DNA from: Kwoniella bestiolae CBS 10118
Lineage: Eukaryota; Basidiomycota; Tremellomycetes; Tremellales; Cryptococcaceae
Reading direction: 5' to 3'
Length of the DNA: 64,000 nucleotides
Assembly (NCBI RefSeq): GCF_000512585.2
Contig: NC_089241.1
Location: 1,674,001-1,738,000 of the forward strand
Made by a program: the position numbers and the translations under genes
Part shown: positions 22,888 to 34,088 of the stretch, one piece after another
How the letters are laid out: every line of letters begins with the position of its first letter
How positions within the stretch are numbered: position 1 is the stretch's first letter
The notes under the pieces: generated by a model
What the model saw: the letters and a program-made list of their open reading frames with translations, nothing else
Told to the model about the DNA's origin: nothing
The model's database searches: none

Positions 22888-24287
22888 TCACTGCAAGTTT
22901 CTCGCAAACTCGCTGAGCTGCCTTCGGATGTTCTGGCGATTATCGACCAGCTGAGATTTGATCTGCTGTTTCGTCAGACCGGTCTATGCGTTATCGCCCC
23001 AACAGCAGAATCAGCTACCATCCTACCGTCCTTACGGGATTGCTGACTGTCCCGGGGAAGTAAATCGAAGATTCATAGGGAGATGAGTGGATAGAACCTC
23101 GGACCCGGAAGATCCGCAAAAGCCTTCCATTTTATGTGGCATCATTGCAGTCAACCAATCAAACTCACCATCTGAGCGAGTTCATCCAGATTGGCCATAG
23201 CCACGCCCTTGCTTATAATGTGCTCGGCGATCGCTATCTTCGCCTCGACGGGTATTCGAGCTTTTGGTCCGGGAATGCCCTTGTGCTTCCCCTTGGGTTT
23301 TGAGGGTTTCACTTGATCTTCCAGAGAAGCCAGATCGTCCCCTTGGACTTGGGAGGACTGGGGGAACCCTAATGTCGAAGACGAAGATGACGAAGATGGG
23401 ACAGGACCGACCGCGCGAAGAGGCGGGGAAGGCGATGGTTGGCCATGGGCTGAGGGTGAGTTCGAGGAGCTTGGAGTCGTAGAGGGTGGTCTCAGGATTG
23501 AAGTCGTGGTAAGACTGCCTGAACCCTGAGGCTGGACAGAGGGAGGACCATACGTCGGGACGGAATGATGAACGTAGTGTTGAGGATAGGTGCCATACGA
23601 GATTCCACCCGATGTCGATGTCGAGGGCGAGGGCGAAAGTCCAGGGAGAGGATGAAATTCCTGACTCGATATGAGAATGGGATTGGGGAATCCGCCTGGT
23701 GCATGTGGCGTTATTGGCGTGGGCGGTCTGCTCAACGACGAGGTAGACGGTGTGATTGGTCCGGGACCGTACTTCAGGGATGGACCACTGGGCATCGAAA
23801 ATGGATGTTCGCTCTCATAGGAAAAAGGGGGGTATGCCATATGAGAAGGGAAGGGTTGAGGAGGCGGAAGTGGCGAGGGATATTGAGGGTGAGCAGCGGG
23901 TCGTGGGTAAGGCGGTTGATGGTGAGGATATCGCGCTCGATTGATATTCTGGTCTTCTACCACATGTCCAGGCTGGCAATAGGCTGCTCTTGAGGCGGTG
24001 GCGGTAAGAGGAGAACCGAATGTTGAAGATTGACTTTGACTCTGACTTTGGACTAAAGGGGTGGGGATTGTGCTTGAAGAAGCGGAAGAGGTGAAAGGCT
24101 CTATCTCTTCAACCTCTATTCGCGGCCGCTTGGTACTAGGGTTAGGCGACTGCGATTGAGAATGGACCGATTGACTCCTTTCTAAAGGTTGACTTTCCCC
24201 AGAGCCAACTTGAGATTGAGAGGTCGCAGTGGTAGGCGTCCATAAAGGAGGGGGTGGTGGCATCGATTGTTTATCTTCTTCTGACAT
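22888..24287 (-). CDS. Ser/Pro/Gln-rich nuclear-looking protein with C-terminal homeodomain-like helix
   Basis: Start MSEEDKQSMPPPPPLWTPTT at 24287. Nearly the whole protein is Pro/Ser/Gln/Tyr-rich and disordered, with a basic patch STKRPRIEVEEIEP that could be a nuclear localisation signal. Only the C-terminus looks folded: KGKHKGIPGPKARIPVEAKI, AIAEHIISKGVAMANLDELA, QM, then after an intron TGLTKQQIKSQLVDNRQNIR and RQLSEFARNLQ at the stop (22888). The LTxxQIKxxLxxNRxxxR pattern resembles the third helix of a homeodomain, though the usual W-F pair is replaced. The function is unknown; a DNA-binding or regulatory role is inference. The unusually long upstream region (24288-26257) would fit a regulated gene. 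Confidence 0.6.
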
Positions 24288-26257
24288 TGTATCACAATAC
24301 AGTATCTCCAAGACCTGGAGAAAAGGAGAATTTTCGAGCTAGATCCAAGGTATCGCTGTCTTGTGGATATTCCAATAAGAATGGGTCATGAGACTTGAGA
24401 GGGTTTTTCAGGATCGACGATTGGCAGCGGGTTGCAAAGTGATTACAAAAAGAGCGTGAAGTAGTCGGTTGGCTGACCCTTTTATACAAACAAACGAGTT
24501 CCTAAAAGCGGGAAAAAACACTTCGTCCTTGTGTATTTGTGTTTGTGTTTTCTTTTTTTCGGTGATAGGGAATTATAAGATTACAATCTATATTGGTCTG
24601 ATCATTCTAAAAGGAAGCGGAAGAGGATGCAGGTAGAGACCGATCAAATGAAGAAGAAAAAGAAAAAGGGAAAGAAATATGAAAGAAATGAGTAAGATCT
24701 TTTGGTTCGTTATCCCTCGTATTTTGATGTTCGTTTCTTCATGGGTCTTGAATACTATTCAACTTCGACAGGGTGGGTGAGCAGCTCGTTTCAACATGCC
24801 TACGTATGGCTTGTACCGTTGACAACAAACTTGCAATGTTGACGTTGATGTTGATGTTTCGGTTCGTTTCCCTAGTTACCAACCTATGGCGGCTATTCTC
24901 ACAGGGTGACTGTTGAATGGTCAAAGTTGTCGGTCTGCGGACAGAATGTGTTGATCGCCACGTTTCGTCAAACTCAAGGTCAGTATGTGTATCTGTTATT
25001 CTGTTTTGAGAGAGGACTAACGGGTTCGAATCAAAGATCCAAAGAATCGAAGTGATCCACATGACCTTGACGACACGCCCTCCATCGAAATTATGGACTT
25101 GCCATTCGACATTTCATTATCCGTTCCATAGTGATTCATGGGACCGGGTACTTTTGGATAGACCTATCCTTTGTGAACTTGAGAACTAGTATGGTTCCTA
25201 GGTCACGTCTCGACTGCCCCCACTCCCCACTGCACTGCACGATAAGAATTTGATGATGTAACCCCGAAGATGTCCTTTCGACTTCGGACCGTCAAGGTAC
25301 CATCATGCCATCAGGATACCTGCACGTATACAAAGTATGTAATGTGTATCAAGTTGAGCACTGAGGGGCTGCACGGACTCGCGGACTGGAGAATGTCGGG
25401 TTCCTTCCCCTTGACAACTTGTAACTTGACAACCAACATTTCCATGGTGCCACAGTTCACTCGATCGAAACACGACTGGCAGTAGGGAATTTGACTTGAT
25501 CCGAGCGTTAGCTTTGTTGGCCGGATCATATGTTAGTAACACACGTAATTACCTCATGAGTCTAAATAAGAAATAAGCGATGATGGTACCTCGACCTCTA
25601 CACAGTCGGCGCATGGACCACTAGTATCTCGTTCCTTTACCTTGCTCCATGTGTCTGCTGTTGACGGAGACACAAAATGAGCGTGAAACGTCAGCAATGA
25701 TACGCTATGATTCCGATTGACCCGATTGTGAATTAGCCAATCATCCTACGGACATATCACGAACTAACGTATAAGAAACAAATATAATTCTTATTTCATC
25801 TCATCCAAATCATCACAAATAAAAACTGGTATACGTGGGGAAAACACCCATCTAACAGATAACTCGTATAAGTTGGAAAGCGTGTGAAGGAAATACTATA
25901 CCTCACCCATGATCGGAAACCCCCTGCTGGAGAAATTTAGGAAAAAAAGAGAGAAGAGAAAACTGGAACGATAACTTTGAAATAGGGGAAGAGAACAATC
26001 TAGGAATGTAAAAGATATGGAACCATGCAAAGAAAGAAAGAACCTATGCTAGAGTGAATAAGAAAATATGCTTGCGGCGTAGATACATTATATCCCATAT
26101 ATGTGGGTAGTTATCGTCCTCGGACGACAGAGCGCGGCAAGATGTCATTGATGATTGTTGTATGTGTTGATCCGGGACCTATGCGATTGGGGGGAGAGTT
26201 TTGAGAAAACCGAAAAGAGAATGGTGTGGTGGTCGAAGGGCAAGTGACGATCTAAGT
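24288..26257. other. Long intergenic region (about 2 kb) with no gene seen
   Basis: Lies upstream of the low-complexity gene and downstream of the importin gene, both on the minus strand. It contains a T-rich stretch near 24540-24560, a purine-rich tract near 24645-24685 and short ORFs without coding character. It probably carries a long promoter/5' leader and the importin 3' UTR. A noncoding RNA cannot be excluded. Confidence 0.3.
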
Positions 26258-29200
26258 TTATTTCGAGGCGTTCTTGATAGCCTATAATCGGTCAATCATG
26301 ATTAGCATCTCCAAACTCAGCTTAAAAGTCTCAAGAGTATCGAACCAAAGAGAGGTATCGTGCTCACCTGCTGAGCATAAGACGCATTCGTCTTAGCCCT
26401 CTTGTTACCCGACCTCGTTCTACCCCAAGTAACGGCCTGGGAAACCCAGTCTTGCAAGAGCTCATCTCTGATTGATCCCTTGTAAGCCTCAGCGAAATCT
26501 CCAATAAGACCAAGCGAGGCAGTACTGAACGAGTCGGTTCGATCTTCGTCCGCCCAGCATGTCTTGAGGAATCCCATAATTCCTGGGACGTAAGGCTGCA
26601 TTGCGGAAGCTGAACATAAATCTTCCAATCAGTATAATCACATTTATGTATATCATGAAAAGGAACTTACCATCGCTATCCCTTATACCATTCATGATAC
26701 CGATGAAAGCGTCCACAATAGACTCTCTCATGGTCTGGACGAAGTCGATCATAGCTTCATCGCCTGGGGCGGCAGACGTTGAACCAGCTTGCGAGAGAAT
26801 GGTCATAGTGGTATCGAGGTATGGTCTAAACCCTCCTCCAATCGCTAAAGCGACTTCTCCGATTGTAGTGATGGCGTTAGGCTTGACTTGTCGCTGTACG
26901 ACAGGACTTCGAAGAAGATCAATCAGGGCCACCATCAATCGTTCGGCGTAGGGTGTGAGGCCTTCGTTGATGGCTCGAGCAATATCACTTCCTACGTACA
27001 CGGCTGCTTGGGCGACTTGCCAGTCTTCGAATGAGCCGAGAGCGGAGAAGAGGAATGGACTGAACGCGTCCATGTATTTCACGAATCCAGCTTCGAGTGC
27101 ACTAGCCAATCCACCGACAGTAGCGAAAGCATCTTCCAAGACACCTGCGTGTTTACCCGAGGCCTGAATCAAGCCCAACAAGTTCGTCATGATTCGATCG
27201 GCGAAGGGAGCGGCCAGAGCTGGTGATCGTCGGATGAAGGATTGAATTACGACACAAAGGTTGATCTGCATGTCGTTCCAGTTGTTTCGATCGTCCATTC
27301 CTACCAATTGGTTCTGCATACCCAGAAGAGCTTCTTGTCGTGTCAGCATAGCGACGGCGACTTCCTGAACCACTGGAAGAGTATCGTTTGCAGATGCGCC
27401 GAGGAAGACGGATATCGTTTGATAAGCGGCACTTCGGCTGTTGGCATGGTTGGTAGGTCTCTCGGCGATAGGCATCAACTCCTTCAGAATACCAGAGTAG
27501 TACTCTGACATGGCGGAGCTTTGCACATCGTCACCTCCTAAAGGATCGGCTTCGGAGATTTGAACGACAAGACTGTTCAAAGCGGCGCAACAACTGTTGC
27601 AAGTCCGAGGGGAAGCGTTGAGACCGATGACAAGGGCAGTGATGAGATTTCGGAGGTGGACAGCAGGATCGATGACTTGAAGCATATTTTCACAGATCTT
27701 GCTCAATGTCCAAGCGACGGTATCTCGTACTTGTAAACTAGGATCGGATTGCATCATACCGACGAGAGCACCAAGAGCTTGGGTTACGAGAGGAGCGAGG
27801 ACTTCAGGATCCGGACCGTCAAGAATGGAACCGAAGGCCATAACAGCAGCTTCTCGACGTTGCCAGTCGTTTTGCGTTATACCAGCTTCGACGAATGGCA
27901 CGACGGGTTGGACGATATCGTTCCCGACGTTGTTGGCGAGCAATTCTAAACAGCATCCAGCAGCCATCGCCTTTGTCCAATCATCCTCATCATCATCTTC
28001 GTTCTGTTGGCAAAGGAGTTCCAGGAGTACAGGGAGGATATCGGGAAGAGCAGCTTTGGCGAAACCTTTAGAGACGTAGAGTGGTTGTTCACCCTCTTCA
28101 TATGCCTGAGATACTGTCAGCTTCGCTGATGTTATCGGTGTGACACGATAAGCTCACCTCCATCGCTGCTTGAGCCAAATCGATCTCCTCCTCACACACA
28201 GTACTCCAGAATTCGATAGCTTGAAGAGCAACAGGTTCTTCTTGATGTTTCATACCCATGATAGTCAACTACACATGTTGTCAGCGACACCTCGTTGTGC
28301 GATATGGGCTAGCTCACCCCGAATAAAGCTCGTTCCATGTAGAAATCCATCTTCTCATAGTACAGATGCATTATTCTAACGAGACACTCAAAAGCACCAA
28401 CTTGGACAGTGACAGAGGGACTCTGAGTAGCTTCGCACACAACTTGCATGATGTAATTTCGCTCGCCCTGTCCGACAATCAGCATAAATCGCTGGACAAG
28501 CAAGGGAAGGAAAGACGACTCACTTCACGCTCGAAGTTATCCCTGATGAATTCCAACGAATTGAGTAAAGCTTGAATAGCAGCATGCTGGACATCATGAC
28601 TGGGTTCCTCCTTTCTCGCTCCTTGTACGACAGCAGTGAGAATTTCATTTGATCGGGCAGATAAGATCTCTGGGTCCTAAATGATCGAATAAACCAGATC
28701 AGTAAATGCAAGATCTTCCTCCTTCCTCCTTCCCATTTCCCATAAGACCTTATCAGGTCATCTAAATGACACTCACGATGACTTCACAAATGAACCCGAC
28801 AGCCTGAAGGGTGGCAACTCTCAACCCCTGGTTCTCTTGATTACCCACGAACTCGAGCAACTGCGGGATGAGTTCCGGCCATTTGCTGACTGGTAATTCG
28901 ATGGCGGCAATGGCTGATACACAGGTGGCGGCGACTGCACCTGCACGATGTTGAGGTGATCCAAGGGTAGAGAGAACAGATTGTTTCAACGGGGCAGTAG
29001 CTGAGTCGGGAAGGGAGAGATATCGTTCTGTTAATTGAGGTTGATTGACTGCGTCCTATTGTATAAGATTGCAATAACATCCATTCGTTAATCGGATATC
29101 CTCACAGTTTTATAATGGATGGAGGAAATTAGACATGAGAAGTAAACCTACTCGAGCGGCAATAGCATTCTTGAAAGCTAAACCAGCAGCATAACGAACA

Positions 29201-29513
29201 TTCAAGTCTTGCTGTTCATTTGCTAATTCTACAGCGAGGGTGTGAAGGTATCCGTGCTGTGTGAAGTATCGATAACATCAGCTTGATCTCAATGAGGTAG
29301 ACAAATGTTTTGATCGACTACTTAAGGGAAATGAACATACGAAGTTATCCCTGGCGGCAGCTTCGAGTTGCTGGGTAGCTGATTCACGAGCAGCCTGGTC
29401 TATGACGCAAATGAAGATAAAAGCATGAGTGAGCTGGTGAGTGGTATAAGGAGATACGGCGAGATTGACTTACTAGGTGACAGGGAATCTTGGAGCAGCT
29501 GGGCCGCGTTCAT
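26258..29513 (-). CDS. KAP95: Importin subunit beta-1 (karyopherin beta)
   Basis: Minus-strand gene with about ten exons, start MNAAQLLQDSLSP at 29513 and last exon encoding AIKNASK with the stop at 26258-26260. It is built of HEAT repeats throughout. Recognisable stretches include ELPVSKWPELIPQLLEFVGN, WQRREAAVMAFGSILDGPDP, DPSLQVRDTVAWTLSKICEN, NARSAAY-type repeat loops, YVGSDIARAINEGLTPYAER and VKPNAITTIGEVALAIGGGF. This is the order and content of KAP95/importin beta-1, which carries importin alpha and NLS cargo through nuclear pores and is released by Ran-GTP. The full length (roughly 860 residues) agrees with the family. Confidence 0.95.
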
Positions 29514-30497
29514 TTTCTATGTGGTTTTATAGGTGTTTGAGGATAGTTGGAAGGGTTGATCTTCTTGTGTATTCGTGTATTCGTGACGGTATTTATGATG
29601 GGAAGGTAAAGAAGGTAGGGTGTTAGGAATACGAGAAACGTTTGATATGATGTAAGGAAAAGGTATTATTGCACTTGAAGGTGGTTATATGATGATGATC
29701 TTGGATGATGAAGCAGCAAACAATTCGCAGGTGCAAGTGGATGGTATGGTCTTTGGTGTATGGTGTATGGTGTATGGTCTTTGGTGTATGGTGCACCGAG
29801 CTACCATACCATACATAACATCCACACGCGTTAACGTGGTATAGTAGTGGTTCATCAAATGGGATAAATTATGATAAAATACAGTAATAGGAAATTACCC
29901 ACTATAAACTGAGCTATGACGTTGCTGTAATCGGTGGCACTGCTGAGCATCCATCTAGTCATAGCAATGCCCTGTATCGCTCGCTTCCCTCTGTCAGTAC
30001 AGAGTACCGTCACATTGATTGTCCTGTATATGCACAGTGTCCAGTCCCGCTGCGACAGAGCTGATCGACGATCACCTTACATGAACTCACGAGCTTATAT
30101 GCTCGACATGAAGTTTGTATCTGTGAAAATTGTGGGGTGTCTTGGTCAAATGTCCATGCAATCACACTTATATCTCCTTGAGACTCGTTCTCCAGAGATA
30201 TGCAATGGGTTGCGCGGAGCAGGAGCAATTGAGTAACACCAAAAGCATGAGAAGGACAGATCCTCCAGAGAGGAAAGGAGTTCCAGAAAGTGGCAGAGAT
30301 CGCTGCCGCATCATTCTGGGGCGCCACAACATCAATACTCGTGTTTTGGTATTTTGACTTCTGAAATGTCATGTTGATTGATTCGGCCTATCGAGCGTAC
30401 ACAAGTGCTTGGACAAGGATAAGCCGTACCGTGTAAGATAACCCAAAGTAGCTGTCAGTCTACCTCATCGTCAGATCTGTAGAAGAGAAAAGAAAAG
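29514..30497. other. Divergent intergenic region with a short tandem repeat
   Basis: Promoters of importin beta (minus) and the UCH gene (plus). Around 29741-29793 there is an imperfect tandem array of the 10-mer tggtgtatgg alternating with tggtctttgg. The rest shows no coding structure. Confidence 0.4.
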
Positions 30498-32177
30498 ATG
30501 GAAGATCCTTCAGGCTGGTCTTTGACCGAATCTGATCCTCAAGTTTTCACACAGCTGTTGAAGGACCTAGGTGTCAAAGGTCTACAAGTGGTAAGCCAAT
30601 TTCCAGCATTTGAGAGACACGAGTAAAAGTGCTGCTATCTGTCTCTACTTTATCAGTAGATCACTCATCTCAATTCTCCTTATTGCAGGACGACCTATAC
30701 TCACTGGACGAAGCGACACTCTCAACCCTCAAACCTATCCACGCCTTGATATTTCTCTTCAAATATGTCGAGCCCTCTGCCTCTGACTCGGAGGGTACGA
30801 GTGGAGTAGAAGTAGATCCGCTAGATACGGGGGTATGGTTCGCCAATCAGGTAGGTTCATTGCACCTTCGCATAGTTCGAAGCTCTCTTCCTTCTGCTCG
30901 AAGGTCATGACCTACCATACACAGGATGGAATAGTCGCTAATTGATCTGATGCGCCTCTAGGTCATCAACAATTCATGCGGTACCGTAGCTGCCTTGAAT
31001 GCTGTGAGCTGCTTTGTTCTTACACCGCTTGCAGTAAGCGTACAGCTGACATCGGTTGAAAGGTGATGAACATCCAACCTCAGTCTTCTCAGCATCCTGA
31101 TGAATCGATAGAGCTAGGCGTGAGTGAATCATGCGATACCCACTCGTTGATGGAAGCTGAACATCCCCCAATCGGTGATAGGAGGAATTAGGTAACTTGA
31201 GAGAATTTGGAGCAGGCATGGAATCGTTAGAGTGAGTCTTTCTCTCCACCAGCCACACGGCACTTGAAGTGCAGCAGATATCACCTCTCCTGCCAAACTA
31301 GCACCATCATATCAATCAGAACATTGATAAATGTAACCACCTTATCCCCCGACACGCTAATACAAGATATTGTGTACCCACAGCCTAGGCCATCTCGTCT
31401 CCTCCTCACCGCACATCAGAGAAGTGCACAACTCCTTCTCGAAATCCTCCCCCTTTTCTATGGATCCCTCCGCCTTCCCCGAGAGAGAAAAGGAGGATGC
31501 CTATCATTTCATCGCGTATCTACCTATCAATGGGATATTGTACGAGCTCGACGGGCTTAAGAGAAATCCCATCATGCATTCTCCGGTGGAGGAAGGTGGA
31601 GATTGGTTGAATAATGCTAGGGAGACGGTGGAGGGGAGGATAGGGACGTACCCTCCTGGATCTGTGAGTTGATGTTTGCGATTACAGCTCGTTGCATCTG
31701 ATCGGTTCTTCGGCTATAATCAATGTCGCTATCATACTATTGATCTTACGCCTCATCAATGATACTAGAAGACTCTGATCATTCATATCACATATTTCTC
31801 TTATTCGTCCTTCTCCTACCGACGTTTCAAGTGTAGATCGATGCTAATGTTGATTTACTCTCCCAATACAGCTAATGTTCAACCTCCTCTGCATCCGATC
31901 CTCCCCTCTCCCCCGACTCCAAAGACAGCTCAACGACCCCTCCACGGCCCAGACCGAGAAATACCAGATCCAAGATCAACTAGAGCACGAGCTGAGTAAA
32001 TCGAAGAGGGGGGATCTGGAGAATACACTCAGGAGGAACAATCTGTTACCTGTTGTATTTCAGCTGTTCAAGGGTTTGGGAGAGAGTGGGTTGGCAGGTA
32101 AAGCTGTCGAAGAGGCTCGAGCAAAGGGGAAGGATAGGAGGGAGAAGAGATTGGCGAAGGGTGAAGAGGACGATTGA
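30498..32177 (+). CDS. Ubiquitin C-terminal hydrolase, UCHL5/UCH37 type
   Basis: Spliced gene starting MEDPSGWSLTESDPQVFTQL at 30498. Peptidase C12 motifs in order: the oxyanion/catalytic Cys exon FANQ|VINNSCGTVAALNAV, ELGNLREFGAGMESL, catalytic His in EDAYHFIAYLPINGILYELD with the catalytic Asp in ELDGL. The C-terminal ULD-like extension holds QLEHELSKSKRGDLENTLRR, NNLLPVVFQLFKGLGESGLA and a KA-rich tail (KGKDRREKRLAKGEEDD). UCHL5-type enzymes trim ubiquitin chains on the proteasome (via RPN13) or on INO80. The KEKR-like basic tail is where the family binds its partner. Cys, His and Asp are all present, so an active enzyme is expected. Confidence 0.93.
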
Positions 32178-32705
32178 GTGGAGTCTTATATCTACAGTCT
32201 ATCTCAAGGGTATGAGTGCCAGTGAACATATCATGCATTGCATCGTGTCTCATCCGGTGAATGGCCTAGACGGATTATCATCCTAGCAGAACTCATGTAT
32301 CGTCTGCACATGTACAGACAAGGTGAGATTTTATCATGGTACAGGCAAAAGCGGTGAGATCAGGACGAGAGAGAAAAGGCAAACGATCCTGCCTTGGTTC
32401 TCAAATCGTGAGCTAACTGGTGCCCTTCAAGACGATGCACGAAAAAGTGAAACGATGACACAGGGTGAACTTTGGATTAGTAGGATGGTCGATCAAGAAG
32501 GACAGAATGCAAGTTTGATATTGACCCAACGAATCACACTGTCATGCCGGCCAATCTGCTAACTCAGGATCAGTAGCTCACACTACCAGACGAGAAGCAA
32601 TACTAAAGATATCCCATAGATATAGATTTCAATCAATCCTATTCATTTCATATGCATCCGCATTTTCCTCTTCCCAATATACTCTAGTCTACTAATTCTC
32701 CACGC
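32178..32705. other. Convergent intergenic region with no gene seen
   Basis: 3' sequence between the UCH gene and the ATP14 gene. One small open frame (32323-32562) has no coding character that I recognise. Confidence 0.3.
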
Positions 32706-33688
32706 TTAGTGGTGAGCATCAGCCTTAGGCAAATCCTTCTCCAAGAACTTCAAGTACTCCTCGGCAGACTCCCCGCCCTCGGCAGTAGAAGCGGCAGAGG
32801 CGGAGGCCTTGGGAGCAGAACCGCCAATGACGGGTTCCTCGGCGTCAAATTTGGATAGTTCAGAAGCGAGGTCAGAGGGGAGGGTTGGGGCTGAGGGCGC
32901 CTTGGGGGCGGAGTAGGTTCGGACGGAGCCTACGTGGGCGTCGGCGGACTGTGGTGGGTGGGTGGATGGGTGGAGTTAGCACGGTGTCAGATGGGCTGGG
33001 GATAGAGATTGCGGAGTGGGTGTGGTAGGTAGGATATAGAATGGAAAGAAAGGGGATGTGGGGATGATTTGGTTTTGAATGAATCGATAGAGATGAAGAG
33101 TGGGTCAATTGTAAGGTGTTATGGATCTTGGCGTGGTCAGAGATGGACGACGTGGGATTGTGGGATGAGAAGTAAGAAGAGTAGAGAGAACAAGAAGTTA
33201 TATCCCGGTTAACAGTGAGAGAGGAAGAAACAGATGATGATTGCTTGCACAAAAACACGACTTCAAAACACCTAACTCACCTTGGCAGCAGGCTTGTAAG
33301 ATTTGAGTTGGTTAACGTATAAATCTTGAACGAGGTCTGTATACACGCAAAGCGGGATGATCAGCACCTTGGCCATTCGTTGGACATGTCCCGATTAATC
33401 CGTCCATCCACCAGAACGCCTACTCCCAGCCACACCAACATCCCTTTTCCTACTTTGAACACCCCCACATCCCACATGCGCATCGCATACAGAGCTTTTG
33501 AAAAAGGATATGCACTCACCCATCTTGACAGCCGAGACGGTGAAAGATCGGGTGAAAGAAGGAGCAGCTCGTTGAGCCTATCAGACGTAAAAGGGCATTA
33601 TATTAGCATTTCCATCTCCCGTGTCCGCATTTCTTCCACTGAGAATGTTGAGAGGGATACCCACGGTGAGTCGGAGGATAGAAGCCAT
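32706..33688 (-). CDS. ATP14: Mitochondrial F1Fo ATP synthase subunit h
   Basis: Four exons on the minus strand. Exon 1 at 33688 encodes MASILRLT. After a GTGGGT intron come AQRAAPSFTRSFTVSAVKM (the end of a presequence), DLVQDLYVNQLKSYKPAAK and finally SADAHVGSVRTYSAPKAPSA plus an acidic Ala/Ser-rich tail ending KDLPKADAHH at 32706. The DLVQDLYxxxLKxYKPA motif followed by DAxxHVxxxSAPKAP is diagnostic of fungal ATP synthase subunit h, part of the peripheral stalk. The first intron contains an in-frame open stretch, which is why a longer shadow ORF could be called there. Confidence 0.9.
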
Positions 33689-34088
33689 CTTGATGTGCTT
33701 TTTTTGCTTTTGGTGGTATGAGTATAGGTAAAGGCCGATATATCTAGATAGGATGGGTGTGGTGAAGATGGTCTAGGGCAACAAGCAACGACGACCGAAA
33801 GGGTTAGAAGAGAGACGGAACAGACGGATACAATTGCATGTGGGATGCCTAACACAGTTTGACGGCCGAAGATTACTTTCTCACGCCTATTAGCAAACCT
33901 TTTAGCGGTGACCTCCGCCTTTTGTCCTGAGACGCGTTTATTCGATGGTCAGCCATTCTTGGGTGGTTGTAATGTCGTCACGTCCAATTCAACATTTCAA
34001 CCAACATTAGTATAACATTACTTTGGTGCATTTGGATCCATACAGATTCATCTCTTGCTCATCTAGCATCTGACAAGACCAACAGAAG
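33689..34088. promoter_or_regulatory. Divergent promoter, ATP14 / FEN1
   Basis: About 400 bases between divergently oriented genes. No distinctive motif was recognised. Confidence 0.35.

Noticed and set aside
25010..25035. GGTTCGAATC resembling a tRNA T loop
   Set aside because: No A-box and no cloverleaf pairing in the surrounding sequence.
25270..25542. Overlapping short ORFs in the 2-kb gap
   Set aside because: No start context, no introns that extend them, and no recognisable protein features.
29741..29800. Short TGGTGTATGG repeats considered as a CRISPR-like or telomeric array
   Set aside because: Units are adjacent without spacers, imperfect and few; it is a simple tandem repeat in a promoter region.
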